Shown: piece by piece, positions 1 to 10,616 of the stretch
Numbering within the stretch: the stretch's first letter is position 1
Layout: every line of letters starts with the position of its first letter
Source of the DNA: Panagrolaimus kolymaensis
Taxonomy: Eukaryota > Nematoda > Chromadorea > Rhabditida > Panagrolaimidae
DNA: 64,000 nt
Assembly (NCBI GenBank): GCA_028622995.1
Contig: JAJQJQ010000077.1
Span: 186,001-250,000 of the forward strand
Direction: 5' to 3'
Program-made: the position numbers and the translations under genes
Notes under the pieces: generated by a model
What the model saw: the letters and a program-made list of their open reading frames with translations, nothing else
What the model was told of the DNA's origin: nothing
Database searches by the model: none

Positions 1-605
1 GCAGCATTTGTGAGTGACAAGGCTCTAAGCTTTTTTGCTGAAACCATTTTTTGATAATAATCAAAGCTCAAAATTTGGTCCATTATTTTAAATTCGTTAA
101 GATTCCAGCAATAAACTTTTTCCATTAAATAAGTCATTTTTTCATTTGGGCATTGATTTAAATAAAGATCTCCATCAAGCCATAATTTATGTGGAATATC
201 TTTGATTTTAATACCTTTCAATCTCGATGGTGTTGGGTTATCCTCTCCAATATAAGTGATATGATCATCACTCTCTTGAACAACCTCAATGCCATCGTCA
301 ATCACATAACGAGTTCCAGGTAAAGGATTTGAATTAACTGTATTAGTAATCCAAAATTCATTCTTGGTGTATATAATTCCATTAGTCACGATGATGGGGT
401 TTTTGAAGAAAAAATATTTACAGCACTGAACTAATTTTTCATAAACGGCGGAATTTGATGGATTTTTTGCCATATAATAAATTATACTAGAGGGAAGAGA
501 AAACTTTTGAGAAATAGGGCCATCCACCTTTTTCTTTTCAATAACTTTTGCTTTTTTGGTTGCAGCTTTTGAACGAGAAGTAGCACCACGTTTTTTGCCA
601 ACCAT
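1..605 (-). CDS. CKYFF-family protein, partial (5' exon, cut by window edge)
   Basis: Reading from ATG at 605 the frame stays open for about 201 codons to the window edge, so exon 1 continues outside or ends just past it. It has the family N-terminus (MVGKKRGATSRSK, then KKAK), the F-box-like block (FSLPSSIIYYMAKNPSNS, then CCKYFFFKNPIIV), NEFWITNTV, DIPHKLWLDGDL and MEKVY. No frameshift or stop is visible. It is close to base-for-base the same as the gene at 8533-9593, and the similarity continues upstream to about 870, so the two are products of a recent block duplication. Function is inferred only from the family (see 3245-4307). Confidence 0.85.
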   Translation of the reverse strand, partial: MVGKKRGATSRSKAATKKAKVIEKKKVDGPISQKFSLPSSIIYYMAKNPSNSAVYEKLVQCCKYFFFKNPIIVTNGIIYTKNEFWITNTVNSNPLPGTRYVIDDGIEVVQESDDHITYIGEDNPTPSRLKGIKIKDIPHKLWLDGDLYLNQCPNEKMTYLMEKVYCWNLNEFKIMDQILSFDYYQKMVSAKKLRALSLTNA

Positions 606-860
606 AATTTTCGAGTTAATATTGCTAAAATTTTAAAAGTTTTTATATGTATTTTATACAAAATAAAAAGTTCACGATAATAATGTCTTGCACATTTTGA
701 AGCAAAAAATATAATCGCATAATCCAAAAAATTTCAAAAAAAATTCAAACTGTTAAAATTAGGAAAAATTTATTTTTGTTTCTAAATGGCTGAAACCAAG
801 TAGCAAAGAGTTAGTTTTTGCATTATTTAAAAAAGGAAGAAAACTAAAAGGAGCTTGCTT

Positions 861-1196
861 TTATAATTTTGCTCTGCCAACATTAATACCCAGAATACTA
901 TTTTCCGAACCAAGAGCATCTCGCAGCACATATCGGGTGTAAGTAACGGTATTAGTAATCCAGAATTCATTCATTTTGTAAATAATTCCATTGGTTACAA
1001 TTATTGGATTTTGGAAGAAAAAATATTTGAAACTTTGAATTAATTTTTCATAAACTAATGGAGTTGATGGATTTTTTGTCATATAATAAATAATATTTGA
1101 TGGAAGAGAAAACCTTTGAGGAAGAGGTCCATTAACTTTTACCTTTTTAGTTGGACCTTTAGTTTGGGAAGAAGCACTACGTTTTTTACCAGCCAT
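861..1196 (-). pseudogene. Truncated CKYFF-family copy (N-terminal part only)
   Basis: The frame starts like the intact genes (MAGKKRSASSQTK), carries the F-box-like block (FSLPSNIIYYMTKNPSTP, with SFKYFFFQNPIIV where others have CKYFF) and NEFWITNTV, then stops after 111 residues with an unrelated tail. The whole second half of exon 1 and exons 2 and 3 are missing; downstream is the duplicated flank of the copy at 1-605. The Cys of CKYFF is changed to Phe. This looks like a 3'-truncated copy left by duplication, though a short expressed protein cannot be excluded. Confidence 0.65.
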
Positions 1197-1340
1197 TATT
1201 TTTATAATCTATATTTTTAAAAAGGATTAATAATATCTATATCAAGAAAGCTAGCTAATATTTTAAATAAAGCGACAAATTAAAAAGCCTAAAAATTACA
1301 ACAACAAAAAAATGACCCGAATCATTTCTTTATTTTATCT

Positions 1341-2816
1341 TTCCCTCTCATACATGGGCAAGTGAGTGTGTCGAGATTTTTTTTCTAGCGGTACCTCAAG
1401 AAATTTAACAAAGTGCTACAAAATCTTACAAAGTTTAACAAAGTTTAACAAAGTGCTATAAGGCTTTGTAATATTGCGCAGATCGATAAAAGCAATATGC
1501 GAGTATTTTCCACGTTTTTGGTTTTTAATATTATATTAAAGTTTCCTTATTCTATTTGTCAAAAAGAAAATGATACCATTAAAATTAAACTTTTCATTAT
1601 TTTTTTCTTGTAATGCTTGTATGCTTTTACTTAATGAACTTAATAGCCGTTCTATTCCAAACTTGGCGGACGGATAATGAATTAGAGAATTAGTTTATAA
1701 GCTTAAACTTAAGGGTTGCAAATTGCAATGTAAAAATGATGATTCTTACACAATTCTGCTTTTTAAATTGCATCCGAAAAACACAAAGCCATTAATGACC
1801 CCGCATTTTGCTTATAACTGATTTATTTAAAAAAGATTTTATGGTAATTCTAAATTTGAATTCAAATTTGACGATAGCAAGCTTAGTTATTTCGTAGAAG
1901 GTAAGAGACAGAAAACAATGATCGAATTTTTTAATGCAGGAAGGCAAAACACAAATGATGACCATGCAATCCATCCTCATGCTTTAATATAATTAAAAAT
2001 AAATAAAAATGACAACTCAATTAGTGCAAAGCTTAATGATATTAAATATGCTCATCTTGATGCTCATAAAGATCCAAAAAAATAAGGAGTGATCTTAATT
2101 TAGTTTTTGTTTTGTTTATTTTTAATCATTTGAAATAAATCTTAGAAGAAAAAAGAAAAATAATTCACTGTTTTTTTCTTATTTTTGCTATGAAAGAAGA
2201 GAAAAAATAAGTGACAAATTCTTTTAAGTAATGAAAAAAATAAAAGAAAAAATCCTAACTTTTTGGAGAAGAGTATATGCTTCGACTTTGACTCTCTAAT
2301 CTTCGAATAAAAATGCGCTCTTTAAAAAAATATGTATTGCGAAAATTTGATTTTTAAAAATTATGAATTTTGAGGCAATAATGAAGGATTGAGCGGACTT
2401 TTACTTCTGAAAAAAAAAAGTTCTATGTAAAAAATTGGAAAGTCAAATATTTTCTTTCTTTCGTTGAGAAAAATACAACCGACGACTTTTTTGTTTTTAT
2501 CAAAAAATGAAAACGACAAATAATAGAAAGGAAATATGGGGAAATATTAGTTTAAAAAAAGAATTTTGTTCCATTTTTAGTAACAAACTAATGAAAAAAT
2601 ATGCTCAAAGTTAACAAAATAAATTTTTTAAATTTTTTAAATATAAATAAACTTTTAGTTTTTTTGGAAAAAAACTTTTTTGCTGGAAAAACAAGCATTT
2701 TTCGAAATTTCTAAAATTTTTAGCGGTACGTCGGCAAAAAACCCAGCGGTACGCCGGTACGTCAGGGTGTGTCAAAACACACCCTAACACACCCTGTGCC
2801 CATGTATGTTCCCTCT
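1341..2816. mobile_element. DNA transposon, 1460 bp (1349-2808), with 8-bp target duplication
   Basis: The element runs from 1349 to 2808. It begins CATACATGGGCA and ends with its exact inverse TGCCCATGTATG, and is flanked on both sides by the 8-bp direct repeat TTCCCTCT (1341-1348 and 2809-2816). Inside each end are copies of AGCGGTAC (near 1383, and 2722-2765), probable transposase-binding sites. A short member of the same family lies at 34845-35086. The interior is AT-rich and has no intact transposase, but carries broken coding-like stretches on the plus strand (about 1636-1800 and 1880-2080). The 8-bp duplication fits hAT or P-like superfamilies; the terminal bases CATAC do not fit the hAT consensus, so the superfamily is left open. 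Confidence 0.8.
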
Positions 2817-2907
2817 TGCATCTTTTAAATCCATCATCAAAAACAAATCTATAACATCGAGGGCAAAGGCTTTTGTTCCAAAAAATATTAAGAAGGCATA
2901 ATTGCAT
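2817..2907 (-). pseudogene. Cysteine-rich coding remnant interrupted by the 1349-2808 transposon
   Basis: On the minus strand this short stretch reads like protein (NKSLCPRCYRFVFDDG followed by FKRCKRE) with a CxxC and a later Cys spaced as in zinc-finger remnants. The transposon target duplication falls right at its end. Beyond the element, the frame meets a stop within two codons, so it is a fragment. The parent gene is not recognised. Confidence 0.3.
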
Positions 2908-3244
2908 CCGAATGTATCAAAGAAAGTAAACAAGAAATAATATTTTATTTTTGCCATTCTTAATGCATGGTCAAAACCTCTCAGGCATATAAACCCTAAA
3001 GTAAATGCTTTAGGGAATTATCTCAAAGAAGGTCATTTTTTTGACAATTGAGTATGCAAACCAAATTGTCTTCGTTAGGAATTGAGCGGGAAATTTTTGT
3101 GTTAGAAATCAAATACCACGCTTTTCTTAAATTATTTTTGGCTATTTTTTGCATTTTTTTATTGATTTTTTTGTTGTTGACTTTATCCAAGCCGACATCT
3201 TTTGTATTTCATGTTTCTAAAAAGTTGTATTTTTAGTGTTACAA

Positions 3245-4307
3245 ATGGCCGGTAAAAAGCGAGCGACCAATGCAACTTCAACAACTAATTCAAAAAAGCC
3301 AAAATTAAACCACGACCCAACTATCAAATACGCTTTTCCTCCACCAATTCGTCAACGATTTTCAATTCCAGAAAATATTCTTTATTTAATTATTAAAAAT
3401 ATTTCAAATTTAAAAGTTTATCAAAAATTAATTCAAACTTGCAAATATTTTTTCCATGCTAATCCAATTATTGTTCCCAAAGATATTGAATGCCGAAAAA
3501 CGGGTTATCGAATCAATCATGTCGATTCCACAAATAAACGAACTAAACTTCCAAGTGGGATAGTTGCCATTGAAAAAGTCCAAAAAATTTATACAATAAA
3601 AATTGAAAAACTTCGATTTAATAAAATTTGGATCACTGGACAACTTTCTACTGAAAAACTTCCAAAACCTGATTGTTTATCAAAATTGCTTGATAAAACT
3701 TATGGCGTCAATTGCTATTATATTAATATAAAGAATCAAATAATTACATATGAAAATTATTTAAAATTAACCTGGACTAAAGGCATTAAATGTCTTAATC
3801 TCGCCGGATTTATTGTAAAATACGATAATAATAAAATAATGGAATTTTCTGAACTTTTAAAGGAACTTCCAAATATCGAAAGATTTTCAATGTAAGTTTT
3901 TTTTAAACTTTTATAATAGACATCTAATTATTTTTAGAACCATTTCTGAAAATGATAATTCTATTATCACAAATGAAACTTGTTACAAACTTTTACAACT
4001 TCCAAGATTTAAAAGGCTCCAAGAAATTTCATTACAAAACATTTCTGAATCATTTGATCTCAAAACTTATGGTGAATTTATTAAAGTAAAAACCTTTAGT
4101 TTTATGTATAAAATAAGAAAAGCTAAAATAATATTGTATTTATTTTAGAAACACAGAGGAGCTCAATTTTGTCTTTATTTCATTCTGTTTTTGCCTCATT
4201 ATGCAGCAGAAAAGTTAAGAATGATTTTTGAGCAATTTCGTTTTGATGGAGGTTTAAATGGTTGCCCTTTAAGAATGCATGTTGGACCATATTATTTAAC
4301 TATGTAA
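3245..4307 (+). CDS. CKYFF-family protein (F-box-like), intact three-exon gene
   Basis: Exons 3245-3891, 3938-4085 and 4149-4307 join to 317 residues. Introns are 46 and 63 bp, in phase 2 and phase 0. The start MAGKKRATNATS is chosen because paralogs share it. Order of parts: basic, Ser/Thr-rich leader with KKPK (possible nuclear signal); helical block IRQRFSIPENILYLI to QTCKYFFHANPIIVP, whose spacing (FSIP, then aliphatic pairs, then a CK-aromatic end) resembles an F-box; a KIWITGQL motif in mid-protein; NQIITYENYLKLT; a leucine-rich exon 2 (LLQLPRFKRL and ESFDLKTYGEFIK); and exon 3 starting KHRG. No signal peptide or membrane segment. F-box function, and so a place in a Skp1-cullin ubiquitin ligase, is inference from pattern only. 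Confidence 0.85.
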
Positions 4308-4679
4308 TATTACTGAAACCTTTTCTTTATTAAAGTTTTCTTCTTTTTATTTTTCAATGCATTTATGTTTCAATTGTTTTTTAAATTATTTAAACTCTTT
4401 TACACTTCGATCTAATTAAAATAAAAAGTAGCAATTCAATTTTTTTTTGCAGGATTATAAAAAAAGCAAATTTATAAAAATATATGCAACGGAGTATTTT
4501 TTAGCTAATTTATTTGTAAACAATAATAAAAAAACCAAACGAAAAAAAGAAAACTTTTCTAATAAAAATGTAAATTAAGAAATAATATAAAAAAGCCAAT
4601 TTTAAATAAAAATATAATACGAAATAAAAATAATGTTTGGTCTCAAAATTGAAAACTCAATTATTTTCCAAAATGACTA

Positions 4680-5784
4680 CTAGCCTGCTAAAAAATGGTT
4701 TTTCTTCAAAAAGTTTGACAATGTTTTTTTAACATTTGTAATACGGATTTGTAATACAATGGAAGATGGTCGTGCAAAGGTCAATTGGAATTTGGTATTT
4801 CTATGCTTCTAAAATTTCAAAACTACTTAAATTTTTGAATTATTTAAAGACTTACTTTAGCAAAGTTACCAAAATTTTCTATATCAAAGGTTTCTGGAAG
4901 GAAAGAAACATGAAAACTTTTTAAATATTTAAAACTTGAAAGATTTAAAAGATTTTTAGCAGTTTCAGATAAAAACATTGAGCTTTGGTTCGGATATCTA
5001 AAAAGTCTTATTAAAGCGTTTTCACAAAAAACAAAATCTTAATAGCTCAAATACTCTTTTCTTAAACTTACTCGAGGATATCAATATTAATCAAATTTTT
5101 TAATCCTTCAATTAATTTTTCCAATGGAGCTACATCGCCATTTGACTTTCTAATTTCAACCTCCCGAAGTGTCAAAATTCTAAGTTTTCTTGAGGAAACC
5201 ATTGTTTTATAATCCTCATAATTAATAATTTGATTGGATAAATATATGTCATAAAGGTTCCAGCAAAAAACTTTTTCCATTAAATAAGTAATTTTTTCAT
5301 TAGGGCATTTACTCATTACAAAATCTCCCATAAGCCATAATTTATGCGGGATATCTTTAATTTTGTTAACTTCCAATTTCATTGATTTTGGATTATTTTC
5401 ATCATAGTTTGTAATAATATTATTAATCACTTCTATACCATCGTCAATTTTTTCAATAATCGACAAGCAATTGTCATATTCATTTGCTATTTTACCGGAA
5501 ATACATACATTAGATAATTTTTTAGTAATCCAAAATTCATTTTCGATGTAAGTAATTCCATTAGTCACGACGATGGAATTTTTGAAGAAAAAATATTTGC
5601 AACTTTGAACTAATTTTTCATAAACTAATGGAGTTGAAGGATTTTTTGCCATATAATAAATAATATTTGATGGAAGTGAAAATCTTTGAGAAATAGGACC
5701 ATCCACTTTTTTCTTTTCAACAACTTTTGCTTTTTTAGTTGCTGCCTTTGAATGAGAAACAGCAAGACGTTTTTTGCAAGCCAT
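4680..5784 (-). CDS. CKYFF-family protein, intact
   Basis: Exons 5784-5072, 4997-4856 and 4808-4680 join to 327 residues with the family's phase-2 and phase-0 introns (74 and 47 bp). The N-terminus is MACKKRLAVSHSK with the basic stretch KKAKVVEKKK; the core reads FSLPSNIIYYMAKNPSTP and QSCKYFFFKNSIVV, followed by NEFWITKKL, DIPHKLWLMGDFV and NQIINYEDYKTM. Exon 2 keeps LPETFDIENFGNFAK. It lies tail-to-tail with the gene at 3245-4307. It belongs to the NEFWIT/DIPHKLWL subgroup with the copies at 1-605, 861-1196, 8533-9593 and 13369-14487. Confidence 0.85.
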
Positions 5785-6375
5785 AATTTTTGAAGTAATA
5801 AACTAAAAGTTTAAAAGTTTTTATATTTTCGCGAAATAAAAAGTTTACGTTTAGAAATATGCGAAAAGCGTGATTTAGTTAATGAAAAGAAAATTCAAAA
5901 AATATTGAAAATGTTGTTTTTGTTTAGGCAATGACAGAAAAAAAGTACCAACAAAAAAAACCTGAATCATCTGCCTTTCTTTATTTTTCTCTCGTGCATA
6001 TTATTAACAAATATATGGCTTCTAGGCCATGGATTATTTCTTATAAATATTGCGAGGATATTTCGAATGAAAGTCAATAACAATAAACAATAAATGATAC
6101 TCGAAGCATTTTTGTCATTCAAGGGATTTTGACCTACCAAGCGCACGCACATACAAAGAGGTATAAGTTTTTAAGGCATCATCCAAAAAAGTTCATTTAT
6201 TAGCCATCTGTTTTTTAAGTCGAGTTGAAAAAGTTATTATTCTTGGAAAAAAAAGGTGAGTTCATAATTTTTTGATTTTTTATTATTTTTTTGTTTCGAA
6301 CTTACCAAAAAATTTTGTATTGCACGCTCCTAAAAAGCTGTATTTTTAACAAAAAAAAATATTGGTAAAAAGCTG

Positions 6376-7449
6376 ATGGCCTATTCAACTTCAACATCTA
6401 AATTGAAAAAGCCAAATTTAAACAACGAAATTCCTAAAACTAAACACACCTTTATTTCACCATATCGCCAACAATTTTCTATTCCAGAAAAATTATTTTT
6501 TATTCTATCAAAAATATTTCAAATTCTAAAGTTTATAAAAAATTGATTCAAACATGCAAATTTTTCTTTCGAACTAATCCAATTATTGTTCCTACAGAAA
6601 TCGACGCACGTGAAACCGGGTTTTGGATTAATCATACTGAAATCACCAATGAAATAAACGAATTATCCAATGGATTTACAGCAAATAAAGAAGTTAAAAC
6701 TGTTTATACTATGAATGCTGAAAATCTTCGGCATAAAATATGGATTACTGATCAACGACGATTTGATACTTATTCCCTTCCATCTTCTGATTCATTATCC
6801 AAATTTCTCGATAAAGCTTATGCCGTTGATTGCTATGCATATTTTTTAGAAAAACAAATAATTACATTTAAAAATTATTTGAAATTAACAATGTCAAAAA
6901 AAATCGAATCTTTCATGCTTGATGGACTCATTGTTAAAAATGAATTAGATAATTCAGAGGTTGAACTTTCTGAACTTTTGAAACAACTTCCGTATATTAG
7001 AAGTATATATGCGTGAGTTTTCATTTATTTTTTATTCTTTAAACTTTAAAGAAATAAAAACTACTATTTTTTAATAAATATATAATTTTCAGAATTCTTT
7101 CAACTAATTTCACTCAAAAAACTGTTGAACGCCTTTTAGAACTTCCGAAATTCGAAAAACTTGAAAACCTTTATTTTCGCGAAGTTCAGGAATCAATTGA
7201 ACTTAAAACATTCGGAGAATTTATTAAAGTAAAAAAAAAATTTATATAAATCTTTTAATTTAAAAATAATTTTTTTTATTATTTTTAGAGACACAAAGAA
7301 CGAAATTTGTTATTTACTTCAAGCAAAACTTGACTTCCAATGAAATAAAAAATTTTACAACGATTTTTAAACAATTTCGTTTGGATGAAACTTTTAAGGA
7401 TTGTTCATTGAAGATCCAACTCGGACATCATTCTTTAAAATTGAAATGA
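6376..7449 (+). pseudogene. CKYFF-family pseudogene (lost start, frameshift)
   Basis: The expected start (ATGGCTGGTAAAAAG in paralogs) has decayed to AATATTGGTAAAAAG; the next in-frame ATG is at 6376. A one-base deletion follows FSIPEN (near 6490), after which the homologous frame resumes and reads IQTCKFFFRTNPIIVP and DKAYAVDCYAYF to a phase-2 donor at about 7013. Exon 2 starts after TTTTCAG near 7093. At the last intron the usual acceptor gives a shifted frame, while an acceptor two bases further on restores it. CKYFF is CKFFF. From about 6770 to 7100 it is nearly identical to the pseudogene at 10617-11694. Confidence 0.8.
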
Positions 7450-7780
7450 AGCTTTATTATATTTTTTTGTTTTGTTTATTTTATGAAAATAAATTTTCAT
7501 TTTTAAATTATAAAAAGATTTTTTTTAAAGAAACAAAAGTTACGAAAGCCATAAACAAAAAAATAAAACTTTCTTTCCATTTTTTTCAAGTCTCTAATAA
7601 GTATGTACCTTGAAAACGAGAATTATGGCATCACCAGAGAAGAGGTCATTTTTTGGAATAAAATGTGCACAATGACTCGTTTTTCTTACAGGACGAATGA
7701 AATGTTCTTATGGTGGTATTTGTGGTCCAATTAGCAAATTCACTTTTTAATCATAAGTTATTTTTCTAATTTTTTTATTC

Positions 7781-7983
7781 GATTAAGCAGCATAGATTTT
7801 TGGTCTAAAATATTTTTTTTTCGGTTTGATGAAGAAAGTATATTAGCTTCTGGAGAAATATTTTTTGAAGAAGAAGAAACTTATTTTAGCAAAAAATATA
7901 TAGCTTTCTATGTTTGTTTTATTGTAATTTTCTTTGGTCCATATGTTTATTATGAAATGATTTTAGGCAATGAAAACTTTTAA
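7781..7983 (+). pseudogene. Unassigned coding-like fragment with hydrophobic tail
   Basis: A short open stretch ends at TAA about 7983 and has protein-like composition: an acidic run (FFEEEETYF) followed by a very hydrophobic stretch (AFYVCFIVIFFGPYVYY) that could be a membrane segment. No start codon or clear splice acceptor is attached, and it does not resemble the neighbouring family. It may be an exon remnant or chance. I see nothing else in 7450-8532. Confidence 0.2.
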
Positions 7984-8532
7984 GATAGTTATATTTTTTG
8001 ATTGTTGTTTTATGTAATTTATGTCTAACGAAATAAATGCTTAAAAATCTTATTACTTTCTGTTTTTCTCAATTTTTTAATTTATTAGTGATGAGGAATA
8101 AAAAATGTCGATAAAAACCAACTATTTCCCCATAACTTCAACCACATACTTCGGTGTATTTTGTTAAAGCTCTCCAAAAAATTTTTTTGTTATGTTTAAA
8201 ATAATTTAGAGTGTTTTACGCAACTAAAAATGAAAGGTTGTATACTGCTTTGTGAGGCGTATAGATAGATGACTCATACCCTTCGCGTGTTAAAAGTTGC
8301 TTTTTCTTTGTTGATTGTGGCACCAAAAAAATATAAAAACGAAAGCAAATAATCGAAAAGGAAAGTAACGAAATGTAAACTAGAATTTTGCTAATAAATA
8401 AAAATTGTGCAAAAAAATAAAAAATGCAAGATTAAATCAATTTTAAACAACAAAAAAAGTGACAAAAATAAAAATAAAAGTAAAGCAAATTCAAAACAAA
8501 ACAATACAATGAAATTCCTATTATTCTAAGGA

Positions 8533-9593
8533 TTAATAATTTGCTGTAAAATGATCTTTCTTCAAAACTTTTGTCAAACTTTTAGTAACATTTTCAATGC
8601 GAGTTTTGGCCCCGGCGGAAATAGGTTGGGTAAAGTTGATTTTAAATGTGCAATTTTTATGCTTCTAAAATCATTCAATTAGTTAAAGTTTTTAAACTAT
8701 AAAAAAAATTACTTTAACAAATTTAGCAAAAGTTTCAATATCAAAAGAAACCGAAAGTCCAGAAATATGGAAACTTTTTAAATTTTCAAAACATGGAAGT
8801 TTCAAAAGATTGGGAGATGTTTCAGAAGAAAACATTGAGCCATGATTTTGGCGACTAAAAACCCAAATTATTTATTACCAAAATTAACGTTAATTCGAGA
8901 CGAGGCTTACCCAATATATAAATCAATCAAATTTTTAAATCCTTTAATTAATTTTTCCAATGAAACTGTTTCGCCATTTGAATCCTTGATTGCAGCATTT
9001 GTGAGTGACAAGGTTCTAAGCTTTTTTGCTGAAACCATTTTTTGATAATAATCAAAGCTCAAAATTTGGCCCATTATTTTAAAGTCGTTAAGATTCCATT
9101 GATAAACTTTTTCCATTAAATAAGTCATTTTTTCACTTGGACACCGACTTAAATAAAGATCTCCATCAAGCCATAATTTATGTGGAATATCTTTGACTTT
9201 AATACCTTTTAATCTCGATGGTGTTGGGTTATCCTCTCCAATATAAGTGATTTCATCATCGCTTTCTTGAATAACCTCAATGCCATCAAATACAAATCGA
9301 GTTCCAGGTAAAGGATTTAAATTAACTGTATTAGTGATCCAAAATTCATTTTCGGTGTAAATGATTCCATTTGTAACGACGATGGGATTTTTGTAGAAAA
9401 AATATTTACAACTTTGAACTAATTTTTCATAAACTAATGGAGTGGAGGGATTTTTTGCCATATAATAAACAATATTTGGCGGAAGGAAAAAGTTTTGAGG
9501 AATGGGTCCATTGGGCATTTTCTTTTCATCAACTTTTGCTTTTTTGGTTGCAGCCTTTGAACGAGAAGTAGCACCACGTTTTTTGCCAGCCAT
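8533..9593 (-). CDS. CKYFF-family protein, intact
   Basis: Exons 9593-8911, 8854-8713 and 8664-8533 give 318 residues with phase-2 and phase-0 introns (56 and 48 bp). It starts MAGKKRGATSRSK and carries NFFLPPNIVYYMAKNPSTP, QSCKYFFYKNPIVV, NEFWITNTV, DIPHKLWLDGDL and MEKVYQW. Exon 2 reads LPCFENLKSFHI and FDIETFAKFVK. This is the complete sister of the partial copy at 1-605; even upstream sequence (to about 9850) is shared. The Ser of FSLP is Phe here (FFLP). Confidence 0.87.
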
Positions 9594-10292
9594 AATTTTT
9601 GAGTTAATATAGCTAAAATTTAAAAAGTTTTTATATGTATTTTATACAAAAAAAAATTCGCGGTTAAAATGACTTTCACAATTAAAAGTAAAAAATACAA
9701 TATAATCGCGTAATTCAAAGAATTTAAAAAGATATCGAAGACTGTTAAAATTAGAAAAAATTTATTTTTGTTTCTCAATGGCTGAAACAAAGTAGCAAAG
9801 AGTCATTTTTTGCATTACTTAAAAAAGGAAGGAGCTTTTATAATTGTAACAACAAAAAATCTAAGGGTTTTGTTCGCAAAAAAAAAAATGCAAACTCAGG
9901 TGAATGCGAAGTCGTCGTCGATAAATGTTGTTTTTCCAACCTTTAGTTTTTGGCGCCAAAAACAAAAAAATATACAAAGAGTATTCAAATAAAAATTTTG
10001 AAATATGGGAAAGGAAAGAGAAAAATAATAAAAGGCCTAAACAAAATATGAGTCATTACCGTCCAAATAAAAATCGAAAAAATCAAGCACGTCGTCTCTC
10101 TATCTGTCTTAAACAAATTATCCATACACAACTTTTTTTTTCTAAAAATAAATATTTGAATTATTGAGGTCAGGGATTTTCAATCAATAAAATAATATTA
10201 AGAAAGCAATTTAAATGAATCGAAAACAAAAAACAAAAATAAGGCATTTTATCGAGGCCAGGAAAGATAAAAAAAATAAATTTGGTAACAAA
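9594..10292. other. Intergenic, AT-rich; duplicated flank
   Basis: The first ~260 bp are the upstream flank shared with 606-870, marking the extent of the block duplication. The rest is AT-rich with short chance frames only. No promoter element or RNA gene is recognised. Confidence 0.5.
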
Positions 10293-10370
10293 CAGACCTC
10301 TTCCACGGAACGACTTTTGACGGCCCGGCCCGCCTTGATTTCGGCCGGGCCCGGCCCGCGGCCTTACAAG
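10293..10370. mobile_element. Fragment of the GC-rich hAT-like MITE
   Basis: A GC-rich island starting CAGACCTCTTCCACGG matches one end of the complete element at 19590-19862 read in reverse (CAGGCCTCTTCCACGGG), including the shared internal word CTTGATTTCGGCC. The opposite terminus and a target duplication are not seen, so this is a truncated copy. Confidence 0.65.
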
Positions 10371-10407
10371 TTTGAGACAAACGGAAGGTAGAAAGCTACC
10401 CGTTGCA

Positions 10408-10485
10408 GAAGCTTCAACAAATAATTCCAAAAGCCAAAATTAAGCCACGACCCAAACTACAAAATACATTTTTCCTCCACCAATT
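10408..10485 (+). pseudogene. CKYFF-family exon-1 fragment
   Basis: About 78 bp match the 5' exon of the gene at 3245-4307: GCTTCAACAAATAATTCC, then AAAGCCAAAATTAAGCC, CACGACCCAAACTACAAA and TTTTTCCTCCACCAATT. The match ends before the F-box-like block and there is no start codon. It sits just downstream of the hAT-like fragment and upstream of the pseudogene at 10617-11694. Confidence 0.6.
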
Positions 10486-10616
10486 GTGTATCAAGCATAA
10501 AATAATTTTTTTCACTTATTCTTTGAAAAAAGTGAGCTTTTTTCTTATTGTATGAGCGGATCACCAATTTTTTTTGTATTCGGAGGTTTTAAAAAGCTAT
10601 AATTTTAGTAAATAAA

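Noticed and set aside
482..727. 81-residue minus-strand frame
   Set aside because: It is an out-of-frame shadow of the partial CKYFF gene at 1-605.
1349..2808. hAT identity for the CATACATGGGCA family
   Set aside because: The 8-bp duplication fits, but the terminal CATAC does not follow the hAT end consensus and the duplications do not fit nTnnnnAn.
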